A DNA stretch of 58,723 bases from UBA2882 sp051877575 (GCA_051877575.1 JBJEJA010000009.1:1-58723), one strand, 5' to 3'; positions 24,912 through 33,746 are shown, counted from the stretch's first letter. Numbers and translations are program-made. The notes: generated from the letters alone by a model not told the origin.

Positions 24912-26127
24912 GAGTAATCTGCTCTCCGTTCCACCCATTCTCATATGACATTGTCCGATACACCATAAACAGCATAAGCCCCAGTGTCACAAACGATAAT
25001 ACGAAATACGGAACATTCTTGGATTGATCATAATTATAGTAGTAACTATAAGTAATAAATGTAACCAGAATCTGCACAACAGGTACCCAGAACAATCTGA
25101 CACATAAAACACCGAGCATAATGGCAATAATCTCAATAAAATAACCATATCTTTCATGCATCTGCGGCAGAAAATACAAAGCAAGAGCTCCTTGTGCATA
25201 ACAGATCATCAACAAAAGCTCAGGTGTCAGTCTGGTATGCATCAATTTATAAACAACCGCTACCATAAACAACAATATTACGCCTAAGGCGAAGTATATT
25301 CCCGCCTGACTATACCAGGAAGTCAGATTCAGTTCACCAATAATATAATAAATATTGGGATATTTCAAGGAAAGTCTTTCAGCATAACTTCCGGTCTGTT
25401 TAAAATATATGCCCAGAAGCTCTGCCAACGGTCTTCCTGCAATCCACGCAGGAATAATACTTATTAGATATATCAGTGGAATCCAGATAAAATCCACTGT
25501 TTTTATTTTCTTAAAGAGCCAAAGAAGCAATATAATCGGCAGCCACAACAGGGCCTGTAACTTAAATGCAAAAGCAATTCCATAAAAAATCATAGCCGTT
25601 CTGCTCTTCTCCTTTAACAGGAATAAAAGAGTCAGCAACAAAAAGGAACAATAAATTGCATCGCATTGCCCCCACATGCTGCTGTTTGAAATAACCGTAG
25701 GCGCCAGAAACACAATGGAAAATGCCAACATTGCACGAAATTCCTTTTTACAAATTACATAGACAATCAGTCCTGCCGCCACAGAAAGAACCAAATCAAA
25801 AAAAATCGTAATCAGCTTCATTGCAACAATGCTTTTCGCACCGAACTGTGCCGCTATCGCCAGTAAATACATATATGCAGGCGAATAATCATAAAAATCA
25901 CCTGCCAGCGCCCGGAGGCCATTCTGTGACAGTTGCGCGATCCAAATCTCTAAAAAACCTGTCCAATCTCTGGACTGATACCAGATTAGTTTTTTGCGAA
26001 TCATTAAACCAAACAAAATTACCAATGCCAATGTCAGAACATATAACAGCTGCTTATTTTGTCCAATAATCCGCAATTCCCCATTGGGCATATTTTTGTT
26101 GTCCGATTGCTGTTGCTTGTTATCCAT
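24889..26127 (-). CDS. GT-C-fold membrane glycosyltransferase (mannosyltransferase-like)
   Basis: A 412-residue protein with about ten membrane helices. After a polar N-terminal segment comes the GT-C pattern: an acidic first loop (SRDWTGFLEIWIAQL), DFYDYSPAYMYLLAIAAQFG, and a later loop with MWGQCDAIY and LPQMHERYGYFIE. Such proteins transfer sugars from polyprenyl-phosphate donors on the outer face of the membrane. Donor and acceptor are unknown. It lies between the LCP ligase and the amidase, which suggests cell-wall glycopolymer work. Confidence 0.65.
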   Translation of the reverse strand: MDNKQQQSDNKNMPNGELRIIGQNKQLLYVLTLALVILFGLMIRKKLIWYQSRDWTGFLEIWIAQLSQNGLRALAGDFYDYSPAYMYLLAIAAQFGAKSIVAMKLITIFFDLVLSVAAGLIVYVICKKEFRAMLAFSIVFLAPTVISNSSMWGQCDAIYCSFLLLTLLFLLKEKSRTAMIFYGIAFAFKLQALLWLPIILLLWLFKKIKTVDFIWIPLIYLISIIPAWIAGRPLAELLGIYFKQTGSYAERLSLKYPNIYYIIGELNLTSWYSQAGIYFALGVILLFMVAVVYKLMHTRLTPELLLMICYAQGALALYFLPQMHERYGYFIEIIAIMLGVLCVRLFWVPVVQILVTFITYSYYYNYDQSKNVPYFVLSFVTLGLMLFMVYRTMSYENGWNGEQITHEKKMEN

Positions 26128-26142
26128 ATTTTTCCTCTTACT

Positions 26143-27495
26143 CTACTCACCATATAAGGTAGATTTCAAAAATTGTTTATTTGCCTCAAAATCCACTTCC
26201 AAAACTGCCATATTCCGAATGGTCGCATTGGTGTAACTTCCTTCTATGGGAACACACTGCTGAACCATATCATAACTTAAAAACTTCCATGCATTCAGGG
26301 AAAGACTAAAACATTCTCCCTGTTTCAGATTGGTCGTCAAATTAGGAAACAGCCCGTCTGCCAATTCCCCTCCGTTTGTCAAAACTGATCCCGGAAGCTT
26401 TGCAATCACTGCCGACAATACTTTTCGCTGTCTCTCCGTTCTTCCAAAATCCGTTCCGATATAACGGTTTCTGGTAAACGCCAATGCCTGAGGACCGTTC
26501 AAATGAATCATGCCGCTTAAAGAAGGATCCAAAAAGTCTGTTGCCAGATCTCTTCCCTCTAACTGGTTATACTCCATCAGATAGCCGTTGACATACTGTA
26601 CTTCATCATTGGTCAATTCCAGATCCACACCCCCTACCGCATCAACCAGATTGGCAAATGCCTGGAAATTCACCAACGCATATCTATGTACCGGAATATC
26701 AAAATTTTCCTCAATGGTCTGCATCAAAAGCTCCGGTCCGCCATAAGAATATGCTGCATTTAAACGGTTTCCGTCATGACCAGGAATCTGCACATACATA
26801 TCCCGAAGTAGTGAAGTCATGGTAATCGTCTTGGTCTTGTCGCTGATGGAAATCAGAATCATCGCATCAGATCTTCCGTCATCTCCCGCCAATCTGGAGT
26901 CATTGCCGATTAACAGCACATTGATTACGCCATTCTCCTTCATCGGCTCAAAGGTGAAACTGTCCGCCTCTTTATATGTCATTTTGTTATACAGGCTTCC
27001 GACGATTGTATATAGCCCGATAAATCCGATAATGAACAAAGCGGCAAGAACTGCAAGAACTTTAAAAAATTTATTTTTTTTCTTCTTTCCCTTTTCCTGT
27101 TTTTTCTTATTCTTATTTCCGGTTTCCTGCCTTTTATTTTCTGCTTTTTTGCTCCCCTGCTTTTTTGTTTTTGCAGGCTCCTGCTTTCTTCTCTGTGCCA
27201 TCTCTTTCCGATTGCTTTCTGTAGATTTTCCTGCGGATTGTCTACTTGCCGACTTTCCTTCCGTTCTGCGTTCAACCGGTCTTGCCAGTGAAAGATCCGG
27301 ACCATCCGCTTCTTTCTCTACCGGTTGCCGCCTGTTGGGAGGCTGTTCATATGACGGTTTTGCCAGCGACAGATCCAGCTCATCCGTTTTGGGCCGTGTC
27401 TGAACCTTACCGGCGCTTCCGTAAAGCTCCTGCTCCAGAAACAGCTCCAGCCCCTTCTGAATCTCTTCCCCCTCCAGCTTTTCTTTTCTATCCAT
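26143..27495 (-). CDS. LytR-CpsA-Psr (LCP) family glycopolymer ligase
   Basis: A 450-residue LCP protein. Residues 1-145 are cytosolic and very rich in Lys, Arg and Gln, with a repeated DLSLAKPSYE / DLSLARPVER motif; one membrane helix follows at about 146-168. The LCP domain contains VLLIGNDSRLAGDDGRSDAM, SLLRDMYVQIPGHDGNRLNA and FTRNRYIGTDFGRTERQRKV, with the Arg and Asp residues that bind pyrophosphate. It joins wall polymers to peptidoglycan. Two starts are possible; the ATG at 27495 is ten bases after GAGAGG and is preferred over a GTG at 27501. Confidence 0.88.
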   Translation of the reverse strand: MDRKEKLEGEEIQKGLELFLEQELYGSAGKVQTRPKTDELDLSLAKPSYEQPPNRRQPVEKEADGPDLSLARPVERRTEGKSASRQSAGKSTESNRKEMAQRRKQEPAKTKKQGSKKAENKRQETGNKNKKKQEKGKKKKNKFFKVLAVLAALFIIGFIGLYTIVGSLYNKMTYKEADSFTFEPMKENGVINVLLIGNDSRLAGDDGRSDAMILISISDKTKTITMTSLLRDMYVQIPGHDGNRLNAAYSYGGPELLMQTIEENFDIPVHRYALVNFQAFANLVDAVGGVDLELTNDEVQYVNGYLMEYNQLEGRDLATDFLDPSLSGMIHLNGPQALAFTRNRYIGTDFGRTERQRKVLSAVIAKLPGSVLTNGGELADGLFPNLTTNLKQGECFSLSLNAWKFLSYDMVQQCVPIEGSYTNATIRNMAVLEVDFEANKQFLKSTLYGE

Positions 27496-27534
27496 AAACA
27501 CATATCCTCTCTTTACCCAAATGATATAGGAGAG

Positions 27535-27563
27535 ATTTTACCATCTTTGCCTCTATTATGCAA
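27535..27563 (-). promoter_or_regulatory. Promoter of the LCP-GT-amidase operon
   Basis: -35 TTGCAT (27558-27563), 17-bp spacer, -10 TAAAAT (27535-27540) with an upstream TG. Confidence 0.7.
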
Positions 27564-27589
27564 ATCAGCCGGACAGCCGTTTTCTTGTG

Positions 27590-28600
27590 TTATAGACATT
27601 CGCTGATTTTAACCGGTCGATGCTCTTTTACGGATTTATTTGCAGCAAGCCCCATAAGCACCGGTTTTAAACCATCTTCTGCCGAAAGCGGCACCGGGAT
27701 ATCCTCTTCGATGGCTTTTACAAATGCTTCCATTTCTTTGGCATAGGCATCCATATAGCGCTCCAGGAAAAAATAGAGCGGCTTTTCACTTTCTACTCCT
27801 GTAATCCCGCTGAATTCCACTGAAGACGGCTTATCGTTTTCCACTTTTACCATTCCTTTATCCCCAAACACTTCCACTCTCTGGTCATATCCGTAAACCG
27901 CCTTTCTGGAATTATCTATCACAGCAATGGCACCGTTTTCCATTTGAAGAGTTATAACTGCCGTATCCACATCTCCCGCTTTGCCGATCTCCGAATCCAC
28001 CAGTACCGCGGACTGCACATATACTTCAGTTGCATCACACCCCGCCAGGAATCTGACCATATCAAAATCATGAATGGTCATATCCAGAAACATTCCGCCG
28101 GATACTTTGACATATTCCGCACTCGGAGGCTCCGGATCCCTGGAAGTCACCTTAATAATATGAGGCTTTCCGATCTTGCCGCTTGCAACAGCTTCCTTTA
28201 CTGCCGCAAAATTGTGATCAAAGCGCCGGTTAAAACCAACCTGATACTTTACCTTACTGCCTTTTAACGCTTCCATAACCTCTTTGATCCTGGCCACCTC
28301 AAAATCAATGGGTTTCTCGCAAAATACATGTTTTCCCGCAGCAATTGCTTCCAGGGAGATTGCAGAATGTGTATTGGTGGATGAGCAGATTAAAACCGCA
28401 TCAATATCCGGATCCCGCAAAATCTCCCGGTAATCCTTTGTTACCTTCTCCACTCCCATTGCCTTAACTGCGTCTTCTGTTTTTTCATTCATAAACGGAT
28501 CGGCCATCGTCTTTACTCTTGCACCGGCCACTTGACTGCCAATACTCTTAGCATGAACCTGTCCAATCCTGCCTGCTCCGATAATTCCTATTGTTACCAT
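27590..28600 (-). CDS. iolG: Inositol 2-dehydrogenase (Gfo/Idh/MocA family)
   Basis: A 336-residue NAD(P)-dependent oxidoreductase. The Rossmann fold starts IGIIGAGRIGQVHAKSI (GxGxxG); the EKP motif is HVFCEKPIDFE at about 92-102; VSGGMFLDMTIHDFDMVRFL holds the catalytic Asp and His. The overall match is to IolG, which oxidises myo-inositol to scyllo-inosose. No other iol genes are nearby, so inositol or a related sugar is the likely but unproved substrate. It begins three bases after the YbaK gene. Confidence 0.8.
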   Translation of the reverse strand: MVTIGIIGAGRIGQVHAKSIGSQVAGARVKTMADPFMNEKTEDAVKAMGVEKVTKDYREILRDPDIDAVLICSSTNTHSAISLEAIAAGKHVFCEKPIDFEVARIKEVMEALKGSKVKYQVGFNRRFDHNFAAVKEAVASGKIGKPHIIKVTSRDPEPPSAEYVKVSGGMFLDMTIHDFDMVRFLAGCDATEVYVQSAVLVDSEIGKAGDVDTAVITLQMENGAIAVIDNSRKAVYGYDQRVEVFGDKGMVKVENDKPSSVEFSGITGVESEKPLYFFLERYMDAYAKEMEAFVKAIEEDIPVPLSAEDGLKPVLMGLAANKSVKEHRPVKISECL

Positions 28601-28603
28601 ATG

Positions 28604-29086
28604 CTAACTCTCCTCTTCCCGCCATCCTTTGCATACATCCACCCAGCCGGAAGATACGGAATACTTCTCCAATTCCTCCAGCTTCAGTTCTATTGCGCTG
28701 TTACTGCTGCCGGCCGCCGGATATACGGACTGAAATCTTTTCAGGGACTCATCCAGATAAACCGTTACCTCCGGTTTTACCCCAAAGGGACACACTCCGC
28801 CCGGCGCATGACCGATGTACTCCTCCACTTCATCGAAAGGGATCATCTTTGCCTTTGCGTGGAACCGTTCCTTATACTTCTTATTATCTATTTTGGCTTC
28901 CCCGCTGACTACGATGATAATCGGCTTGTCCTCCAAAAGTAAAGAAATGCTTTTGGCGATCCGTTCCGGCTCACACCCCACCGCTGCAGCAGCCAGTTCC
29001 ACTGTGGCACTGGACTGCTCCAGCTCCAATATCCTGCCTTCCATACCGTATTGGGAAAAATATTTTTTCACTACTTCAATTGACAT
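28604..29086 (-). CDS. YbaK/EbsC-type aminoacyl-tRNA deacylase
   Basis: A 160-residue YbaK/ProX-fold protein. VAKSISLLLEDKPIIIVVSG-like and DNKKYKERFHAKAKMIPFDE segments, then GHAPGGVCPFGVKP at about 93-106, are the substrate pocket of this family, which hydrolyses mischarged tRNA such as Cys-tRNA(Pro) or Ala-tRNA(Pro). Which substrate applies here cannot be told. It lies in a minus-strand set with the hydroxyacid dehydrogenase and iolG. Confidence 0.85.
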   Translation of the reverse strand: MSIEVVKKYFSQYGMEGRILELEQSSATVELAAAAVGCEPERIAKSISLLLEDKPIIIVVSGEAKIDNKKYKERFHAKAKMIPFDEVEEYIGHAPGGVCPFGVKPEVTVYLDESLKRFQSVYPAAGSSNSAIELKLEELEKYSVSSGWVDVCKGWREEES

Positions 29087-29144
29087 GTTTCCATTCCTCC
29101 TTATGTTGCCATCCTTATAGACTTTCCCGCATAGCTTCGGATTT

Positions 29145-30176
29145 TTACCACACCTGTGGGATTCTCACCATGTCGGACGTAATTTCATCAATGGACGCTG
29201 CTCCGCACATCGCCATGGTATCTTCCAATTCTCCGGCAAGCTGATCAATATAAGTTTTTACGCCTTCCTTTGCACCGCCGTAAACAGCCGTTACAAAAGG
29301 TCTTGCAATCAGGACACCATCTGCTCCCATAGCCAATGCTTTGAATACGGTTACACCGCTCCTGATACCGCCGTCAACAAGGATTTTAACCCCGCTGCCC
29401 TTTAAGGCTGCCGCAATTTCCGGCAGTACCTCGGCCGAAGAAGGACACTGGTCCAGCACTCTGCCTCCGTGATTGGAAACAACGATAGCCGCAGCTCCCG
29501 CTTCTTTTGCTTTTAATGCACCTTTTGCCGTAATCACGCCTTTGACAATAAAAGGAACCTTATGTACGCCAATGATCTCCTTCAATTCTTCTACGCTTTT
29601 ACTTCCTGCGGGCGGTTCACAGTTTTTCAGAAACGGCAGTCCTGCCGCGTCAATATCCATGGCTACCGCAAAAGCACCGGAGTCCTTTACCAGTTTCATT
29701 TTTTCATCAATAACCTCTTTACTCCATGGCTTTACCGTGGGCACTCCCATACCTCCGGCTTTTCTGATTGCTTCGGTTGCACCGATCATGACCTGTTCAT
29801 TGGCGCCGTCACCGGTAAATGCAGCAATTCCATTTTCCGCACAAGCCTCCAGCAAAATGCTGTTATAGCTTAAATCATCATATTTGTCTCCGTAATGAAG
29901 TTTTACCGCTCCCACAGGTCCGGCAAAAACCGGCATCCGGAACTTTTGTCCGAACATTTCCACGGAGGTATCTGCTTTACGGTTTTCACAAAGGGTATCC
30001 ATGTTGATACGCACCTTTTGCCATGCATCAAAATTGCGGATTGCCGTATCACCCAATCCTTTTGATCCCGGCCCCGGTATCTGATTGCCACATGCCCTTC
30101 CGTTACATACATTACATGCCTTACAATAGTTTCCGATTGTCTTTCTCGCCTCGGTAAGTACTTCCTGATAATTCAT
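29145..30176 (-). CDS. FMN-dependent 2-hydroxyacid dehydrogenase (LldD/lactate oxidase fold)
   Basis: A 343-residue TIM-barrel flavoprotein. FMN-site segments MPVFAGPVGAVKLHYGD, AVAMDIDAAGLPF, PFIVKGVITAKGALKAKEAG, IVVSNHGGRVLDQCPSSAEV (catalytic His/Arg) and ILVDGGIRSGVTVFKALAMG match the family. The N-terminus carries four cysteines in C-x2-C-x2-C-x4-C (YCKACNVCNGRACGNQ, about 17-32), not found in classic lactate oxidases, so the electron acceptor may be unusual. The ATG at 30176 follows GAGAGG. Substrate unknown. Confidence 0.78.
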   Translation of the reverse strand: MNYQEVLTEARKTIGNYCKACNVCNGRACGNQIPGPGSKGLGDTAIRNFDAWQKVRINMDTLCENRKADTSVEMFGQKFRMPVFAGPVGAVKLHYGDKYDDLSYNSILLEACAENGIAAFTGDGANEQVMIGATEAIRKAGGMGVPTVKPWSKEVIDEKMKLVKDSGAFAVAMDIDAAGLPFLKNCEPPAGSKSVEELKEIIGVHKVPFIVKGVITAKGALKAKEAGAAAIVVSNHGGRVLDQCPSSAEVLPEIAAALKGSGVKILVDGGIRSGVTVFKALAMGADGVLIARPFVTAVYGGAKEGVKTYIDQLAGELEDTMAMCGAASIDEITSDMVRIPQVW

Positions 30177-30248
30177 TGTTCTTTCCTCTCTCATTCATGC
30201 CATAACTTATACTTTGCCAAACATCCGGCAGATTATTTTCCCTTAGTC

Positions 30249-30277
30249 AGTATAGCATATCATTTTTTAATTTGGAA
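30249..30277 (-). promoter_or_regulatory. Putative promoter of the hydroxyacid dehydrogenase set
   Basis: -10 TATACT (30249-30254), 17-bp spacer, weak -35 TTCCAA (30272-30277). Confidence 0.5.
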
Positions 30278-30313
30278 TTATGAATCCGACATGGCATAAC
30301 TTGTCCTTACACT

Positions 30314-30694
30314 CTACAGTTCACTTCCATACTCAAGTTCATAATCGACTACTATATCATCTTTAAAATTGATCAGTAAATATTCATAACCTTCCCATCG
30401 ATCATCCCTAACAATATATCCCCAATGATAATCATACTTTTCCCCATCGCTTAGATATGCTCCATGGCTGATAGAATACTCCCCTAATAATTCCTCAACT
30501 TCATCTGACGTCATTCCGACTAATTCAACTTTTGTATATAAATCATCCAGCATATGATAACGTTAATCCCGCTCTACAGATGTCCAGTTATCGGCACTGA
30601 ATTCGGTAATTACATTATTCTTTCCGCAGCCACATAATACCGAGATTATGGCGACACATATTACAAATGATGCTATTTTATTGTGTTGTCTCAT
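30314..30694 (-). pseudogene. Small lipoprotein gene broken by an in-frame stop
   Basis: Reading from an ATG at 30694 behind GAGGAG gives MRQHNKIASFVICVAIISVL then CGCGKN, a lipoprotein signal with lipobox, and 20 more residues up to SVERD. Codon 44 is TAA (30563-30565); the same frame continues RYHMLDDLYTKVELVGMTSD to a natural stop at 30314. The continuation looks like small SmpA-type lipoproteins with GM-x2-DEVxxLLG. One base change would restore a 126-residue protein. The 79-residue part from the internal ATG has no SD and is unlikely to be a gene by itself. Confidence 0.75.
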
Positions 30695-30752
30695 TCACTC
30701 ACTCCTCATAATTCATTGTCCGCCTCTCTGACTTTTCCTTTGAAATTTGAAT

Positions 30753-31745
30753 CTACTGTTTTATATATCTCTGGTTTTTACTCTTCGGTTTATCCGGCAA
30801 TGTCATCCTAATGACCCCTAATTCCATCGCCGGATTTATATAATTTTTTCGGAGAGTTTCTTTAGATTTCAGACCAAGCAATTCCATAATCGTATTCGAG
30901 GTATAGGGAATATCATACTCCATAACTTCAAGCATACGCTTTACATATTCCGATGCATTCACATTTGCTTTATTCACCTGCGTAATAACTTCATCTAACA
31001 CTTGGTCAATCATCTCTAACATAAATTCAACAAAAACATCAGAAGTACCATTCACATGACTTTTAGCTATTGCATCATAATATTCTGACTGAAATCTTTC
31101 TATTTGGCTTTCTAACGGAATGAATTCAAATATACTTCGCCATCGATATAAAATAACTGTGTGCCATAATCTTGCCATTCTTCCGTTTCCATCGGCAAAA
31201 GGATGAATAAACACAAATTCATAATGAAAAACTGCTGCCATAATGAGCGGGTGTACAATTCCTTCATTCTTCTTAACCCATGATAATAAATCTTTCATCA
31301 ACTCACTTACCATGTTAGCCGGTGGTGCTACAAAAATGCATTTCTCCCCGAAAAAAACTCCTTCTTCACCTTTTCTAAAGACTCCTGATCCATTAGCAGT
31401 TCTATAAGTCATGATACCATGAATTTTTTTTAAATCAAAAATACTGGAAGGATTAATTTCTGTTATTTTCTCATACGCGGCATACGCATTCTTTACTTCT
31501 TGTATTTCTCTTTGATCCCCTAAGACCAAATGACCATGAATAACATCTCTCATTTCGGAAAGAGATAAAGAATTTGCCTCTATTTTCAACGACGAATGAA
31601 TAGAGCGAATCCTATTATTCCTTCTTAAATATGGTTTTGATTCCAATTCCTTGTGACTGCTGATTTTGCCAACCTTTTCAGATATATCAGAAACAAGTTT
31701 CATCATTTTATTTGAAATAGTATATGGTGGTACATAATTACTCAT
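30753..31745 (-). CDS. Fic-domain protein (AMPylase-like)
   Basis: A 330-residue Fic protein. The catalytic motif HPFADGNGRMAR lies at about 199-210, with all core residues. An N-terminal inhibitory-type helix SLKIEANSLSL (about 51-61) precedes the Fic core, so it is a self-inhibited class II form. The C-terminal 70 residues look like a winged helix. Fic enzymes usually transfer AMP to a protein hydroxyl; the target is unknown. No partner toxin or antitoxin gene is adjacent. A 12-bp tandem repeat overlaps its promoter. Confidence 0.85.
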   Translation of the reverse strand: MSNYVPPYTISNKMMKLVSDISEKVGKISSHKELESKPYLRRNNRIRSIHSSLKIEANSLSLSEMRDVIHGHLVLGDQREIQEVKNAYAAYEKITEINPSSIFDLKKIHGIMTYRTANGSGVFRKGEEGVFFGEKCIFVAPPANMVSELMKDLLSWVKKNEGIVHPLIMAAVFHYEFVFIHPFADGNGRMARLWHTVILYRWRSIFEFIPLESQIERFQSEYYDAIAKSHVNGTSDVFVEFMLEMIDQVLDEVITQVNKANVNASEYVKRMLEVMEYDIPYTSNTIMELLGLKSKETLRKNYINPAMELGVIRMTLPDKPKSKNQRYIKQ

Positions 31746-31762
31746 TTATAGTTTACCGCCTC

Positions 31763-31815
31763 ATCTTGCTTATTATCTTGCTTACTATCTTACCCGTTTT
31801 TCAAATATTTATCAA
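31763..31815 (-). promoter_or_regulatory. Promoter of fic with 12-bp tandem repeat at the start site
   Basis: -35 TTGATA (31810-31815), 17-bp spacer, -10 TAAGAT (31787-31792). From 31763 to 31795 the plus strand carries ATCTTGCTTATT, ATCTTGCTTACT and a partial ATCTTACCC, so the repeat spans the -10 and the start. It could be an operator for the Fic C-terminal winged helix. Confidence 0.5.
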
Positions 31816-31965
31816 CAAGGTTTTCTCCTATCTGTAATCTTTATAAAGTAACTTTATAGGATATCTGCAGAAAGCAGAGAATACTTCGTTTAGGCAACAG
31901 TATTTCATGATTTGAAATTTGGTAAAAACAGGCAATATTTATGGTAAAAATGACCTTTTTTGTGC

Positions 31966-31971
31966 TATAAT
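31966..31971 (+). promoter_or_regulatory. Extended -10 promoter of the 32003 gene
   Basis: TATAAT preceded by TGC (TG at 31963-31964); no good -35. It is 32 bp before the start codon. Confidence 0.5.
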
Positions 31972-32002
31972 CAGTCTGATACTTTTATGAGGAGGAAATT
32001 TC

Positions 32003-32968
32003 ATGTACAAAAAGGTAAAGCAGTTTGCATCCGCAAACGGTCTGACAGTAGAAGACAAATCCGGACTGGCCTACGGTCTGTTAAACGGTTACTTCGTTTT
32101 AATCCAGCAGCATCCAACCGTCGAAGCACGGCATCTTATCTGCCTTTGGGCAAAACCGGCAAATGACGCATCCGCATCTGCGGCCGTAGATTACCTGAAT
32201 CAATGTCCGGCCAGATTCCAATATCTCCGGACATCATCATATAATGGCACCAAAATCGTTGCCGAGTTTCAGGGAACAGGATTCCAATGGGGCAAAAACT
32301 ATGTCCCCTGTATGGAAAGCTTTTTACGGGAAATTACTACCTATTGCAGAAACAATGATTTCCTGCCATGCTGTGAAGGCTGCGGTACCCAGTTTGGGCT
32401 TAATCTTTATCAATTAGACGGCAGCCCGCATATGTTCTGCTCATCCTGCTATACCGGCGTAACCGCTCAAATTCAGCAAAATGCCATTCAGAAAAAGAAA
32501 TTGGGCAGCGGAAATGTGATCGGTGGTATCATCGGTGCATTATTGGGCTCCCTTCTCGGCGTTGCCGCATGGGTTATCATCTATGAATTGGGCTACATCT
32601 CCGCTTTGGGCGGTCTGATTATGGTTGTCTGCTCCATGAAGGGCTATGAACTGTTGGGCGGAAGGCTCAATAAGCTGGGAATTGCTCTTTCCTGCATTAT
32701 TTCCGTATTGATGCTGTTTTTTGCGGAACAGGTCTGTCTGAGTATTGAAATCTGCAAAGCGCTCAGCGACTTTACATTCATAGAAGCTTTCCAGAGTGTA
32801 CCTTTCTTCCTTTCCCAGTCTGAAATTATGGCTGCCGCTGCTCAGGATGTCTTCATCGGTCTGCTTCTGATGGTCGTTGCCGCATTTGCCACAGTCAAAC
32901 AGGCCTATAAAGAAAATTCCGCTTCCGTAAGCACTCGTATGGTAGCTCCGGTGACCAGAAGCAATTGA
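32003..32968 (+). CDS. Membrane protein with zinc-ribbon-like segment, unknown function
   Basis: Not recognised as a named family. The 321-residue chain has a soluble N-terminal part (about 1-135), then four cysteines CCEGCGTQ and MFCSSCYTG (about 127-154) in a zinc-ribbon-like layout, then four to five hydrophobic helices from about 172 to 310. The second helix pair is glycine-rich (GGIIGALLGSLLG). GAGGAGG precedes the ATG. Its stop codon overlaps the -35 box of the mntP promoter, so it is not cotranscribed by design, although read-through would enter the riboswitch. Confidence 0.65.
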   Translation: MYKKVKQFASANGLTVEDKSGLAYGLLNGYFVLIQQHPTVEARHLICLWAKPANDASASAAVDYLNQCPARFQYLRTSSYNGTKIVAEFQGTGFQWGKNYVPCMESFLREITTYCRNNDFLPCCEGCGTQFGLNLYQLDGSPHMFCSSCYTGVTAQIQQNAIQKKKLGSGNVIGGIIGALLGSLLGVAAWVIIYELGYISALGGLIMVVCSMKGYELLGGRLNKLGIALSCIISVLMLFFAEQVCLSIEICKALSDFTFIEAFQSVPFFLSQSEIMAAAAQDVFIGLLLMVVAAFATVKQAYKENSASVSTRMVAPVTRSN

Positions 32969-32993
32969 CAACCCTCCCCGGACGTGGTAAAAT
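32965..32993 (+). promoter_or_regulatory. Promoter of the mntP riboswitch transcript
   Basis: -35 TTGACA (32965-32970), 17-bp spacer, -10 TAAAAT (32988-32993) with TGG in front. The start is expected at about 33000, directly before the riboswitch. Confidence 0.85.
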
Positions 32994-33000
32994 TTTAAAA

Positions 33001-33158
33001 ACTTTGAGGGAGTAGTTAGCGCAATCGGTCGTGACAAGTCAACATACTGATTTCTAAGAAATCTGGCTTGCCTTAAATAACGAGACTCATGGTATGGCAT
33101 AGCGGCTGTATCTGAGTCTTTTTTATTGTCAGATACAGCAATGTATCTGATTTTTTTT
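33001..33158 (+). ncRNA. Manganese riboswitch (yybP-ykoY) with tandem terminators
   Basis: The aptamer (33001 to about 33093) has GAGGGAGTAG, GTCGTGAC, CTGGCTTGCC and the 3' part AACGAGACTCATGG, the yybP-ykoY layout. P1 is ACTTTGAG with CTCATGGT. Downstream, AGACTCA (33083-33089) can pair with TGAGTCT (33113-33119) before a T run, and CAGATAC (33130-33136) with GTATCTG (33143-33149) before eight T residues. GCTGTATCTGA (33105-33115) is complementary to TCAGATACAGC (33129-33139) and can disrupt both. Metal binding would hold CTCA in P1 and prevent the first terminator. The family senses Mn2+ and mntP follows. Confidence 0.88.
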
Positions 33159-33176
33159 ATACAGGAGGATAATATC

Positions 33177-33746
33177 ATGGATTTATGGGAATTATTTTTG
33201 ATCGCGGTAGGTCTTTCTATGGATGCTTTTGCAGTATCCGTCTGTAAAGGACTTGCCACCAAGGAAGTGAAAGCAAAACACTTTTTGATTGTTGGTTTAT
33301 GGTTCGGCGGTTTTCAGGCACTGATGCCGACACTCGGTTATCTGCTCGGGTCGGCATTCCAGCAATACATTACCACGCTTGACCACTGGATTGCCTTCAT
33401 TCTTCTTGCTCTGATCGGAGGAAATATGATCCGCGAGTCTTTCTCAAAAGAAGAAGAACATGCCAATGATTCTTTTGCTTTTAAGATCATGCTTTTGATG
33501 GCAATTGCTACAAGCATTGATGCTTTAGCAGTCGGTATCACCTTCGCCTTGCTGCCGGATGTCAATATTCTCGCCGCTGTTTCCTTTATCGGTATCATCA
33601 CCTTTATTTTATCAGGTATCGGTCTTAAAATCGGAAATGTCTTTGGCTCCAAGTACAAATCCAAGGCAGAATTTGCCGGAGGATTGATTCTGGTACTGAT
33701 GGGCATTAAAATTTTATTGGAACATCTGAATATCATTCACTTTTAA
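33177..33746 (+). CDS. mntP: Manganese efflux pump MntP
   Basis: A 189-residue MntP protein with six helices made of two repeated halves. GLSMDAFAVSVCKGLA (residues about 11-26) and ATSIDALAVGITFALL carry the paired acidic residues of the transport site. The ATG at 33177 follows GGAGG by nine bases; a longer frame to 33126 would run through the riboswitch terminator. Expression is under the Mn2+ riboswitch, giving export when Mn2+ is high. Confidence 0.93.
   Translation: MDLWELFLIAVGLSMDAFAVSVCKGLATKEVKAKHFLIVGLWFGGFQALMPTLGYLLGSAFQQYITTLDHWIAFILLALIGGNMIRESFSKEEEHANDSFAFKIMLLMAIATSIDALAVGITFALLPDVNILAAVSFIGIITFILSGIGLKIGNVFGSKYKSKAEFAGGLILVLMGIKILLEHLNIIHF

Noticed and set aside
30314..30553. 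Separate 79-residue gene
   Set aside because: No SD before its ATG, and the frame continues upstream through one stop into a signal peptide with a good SD.
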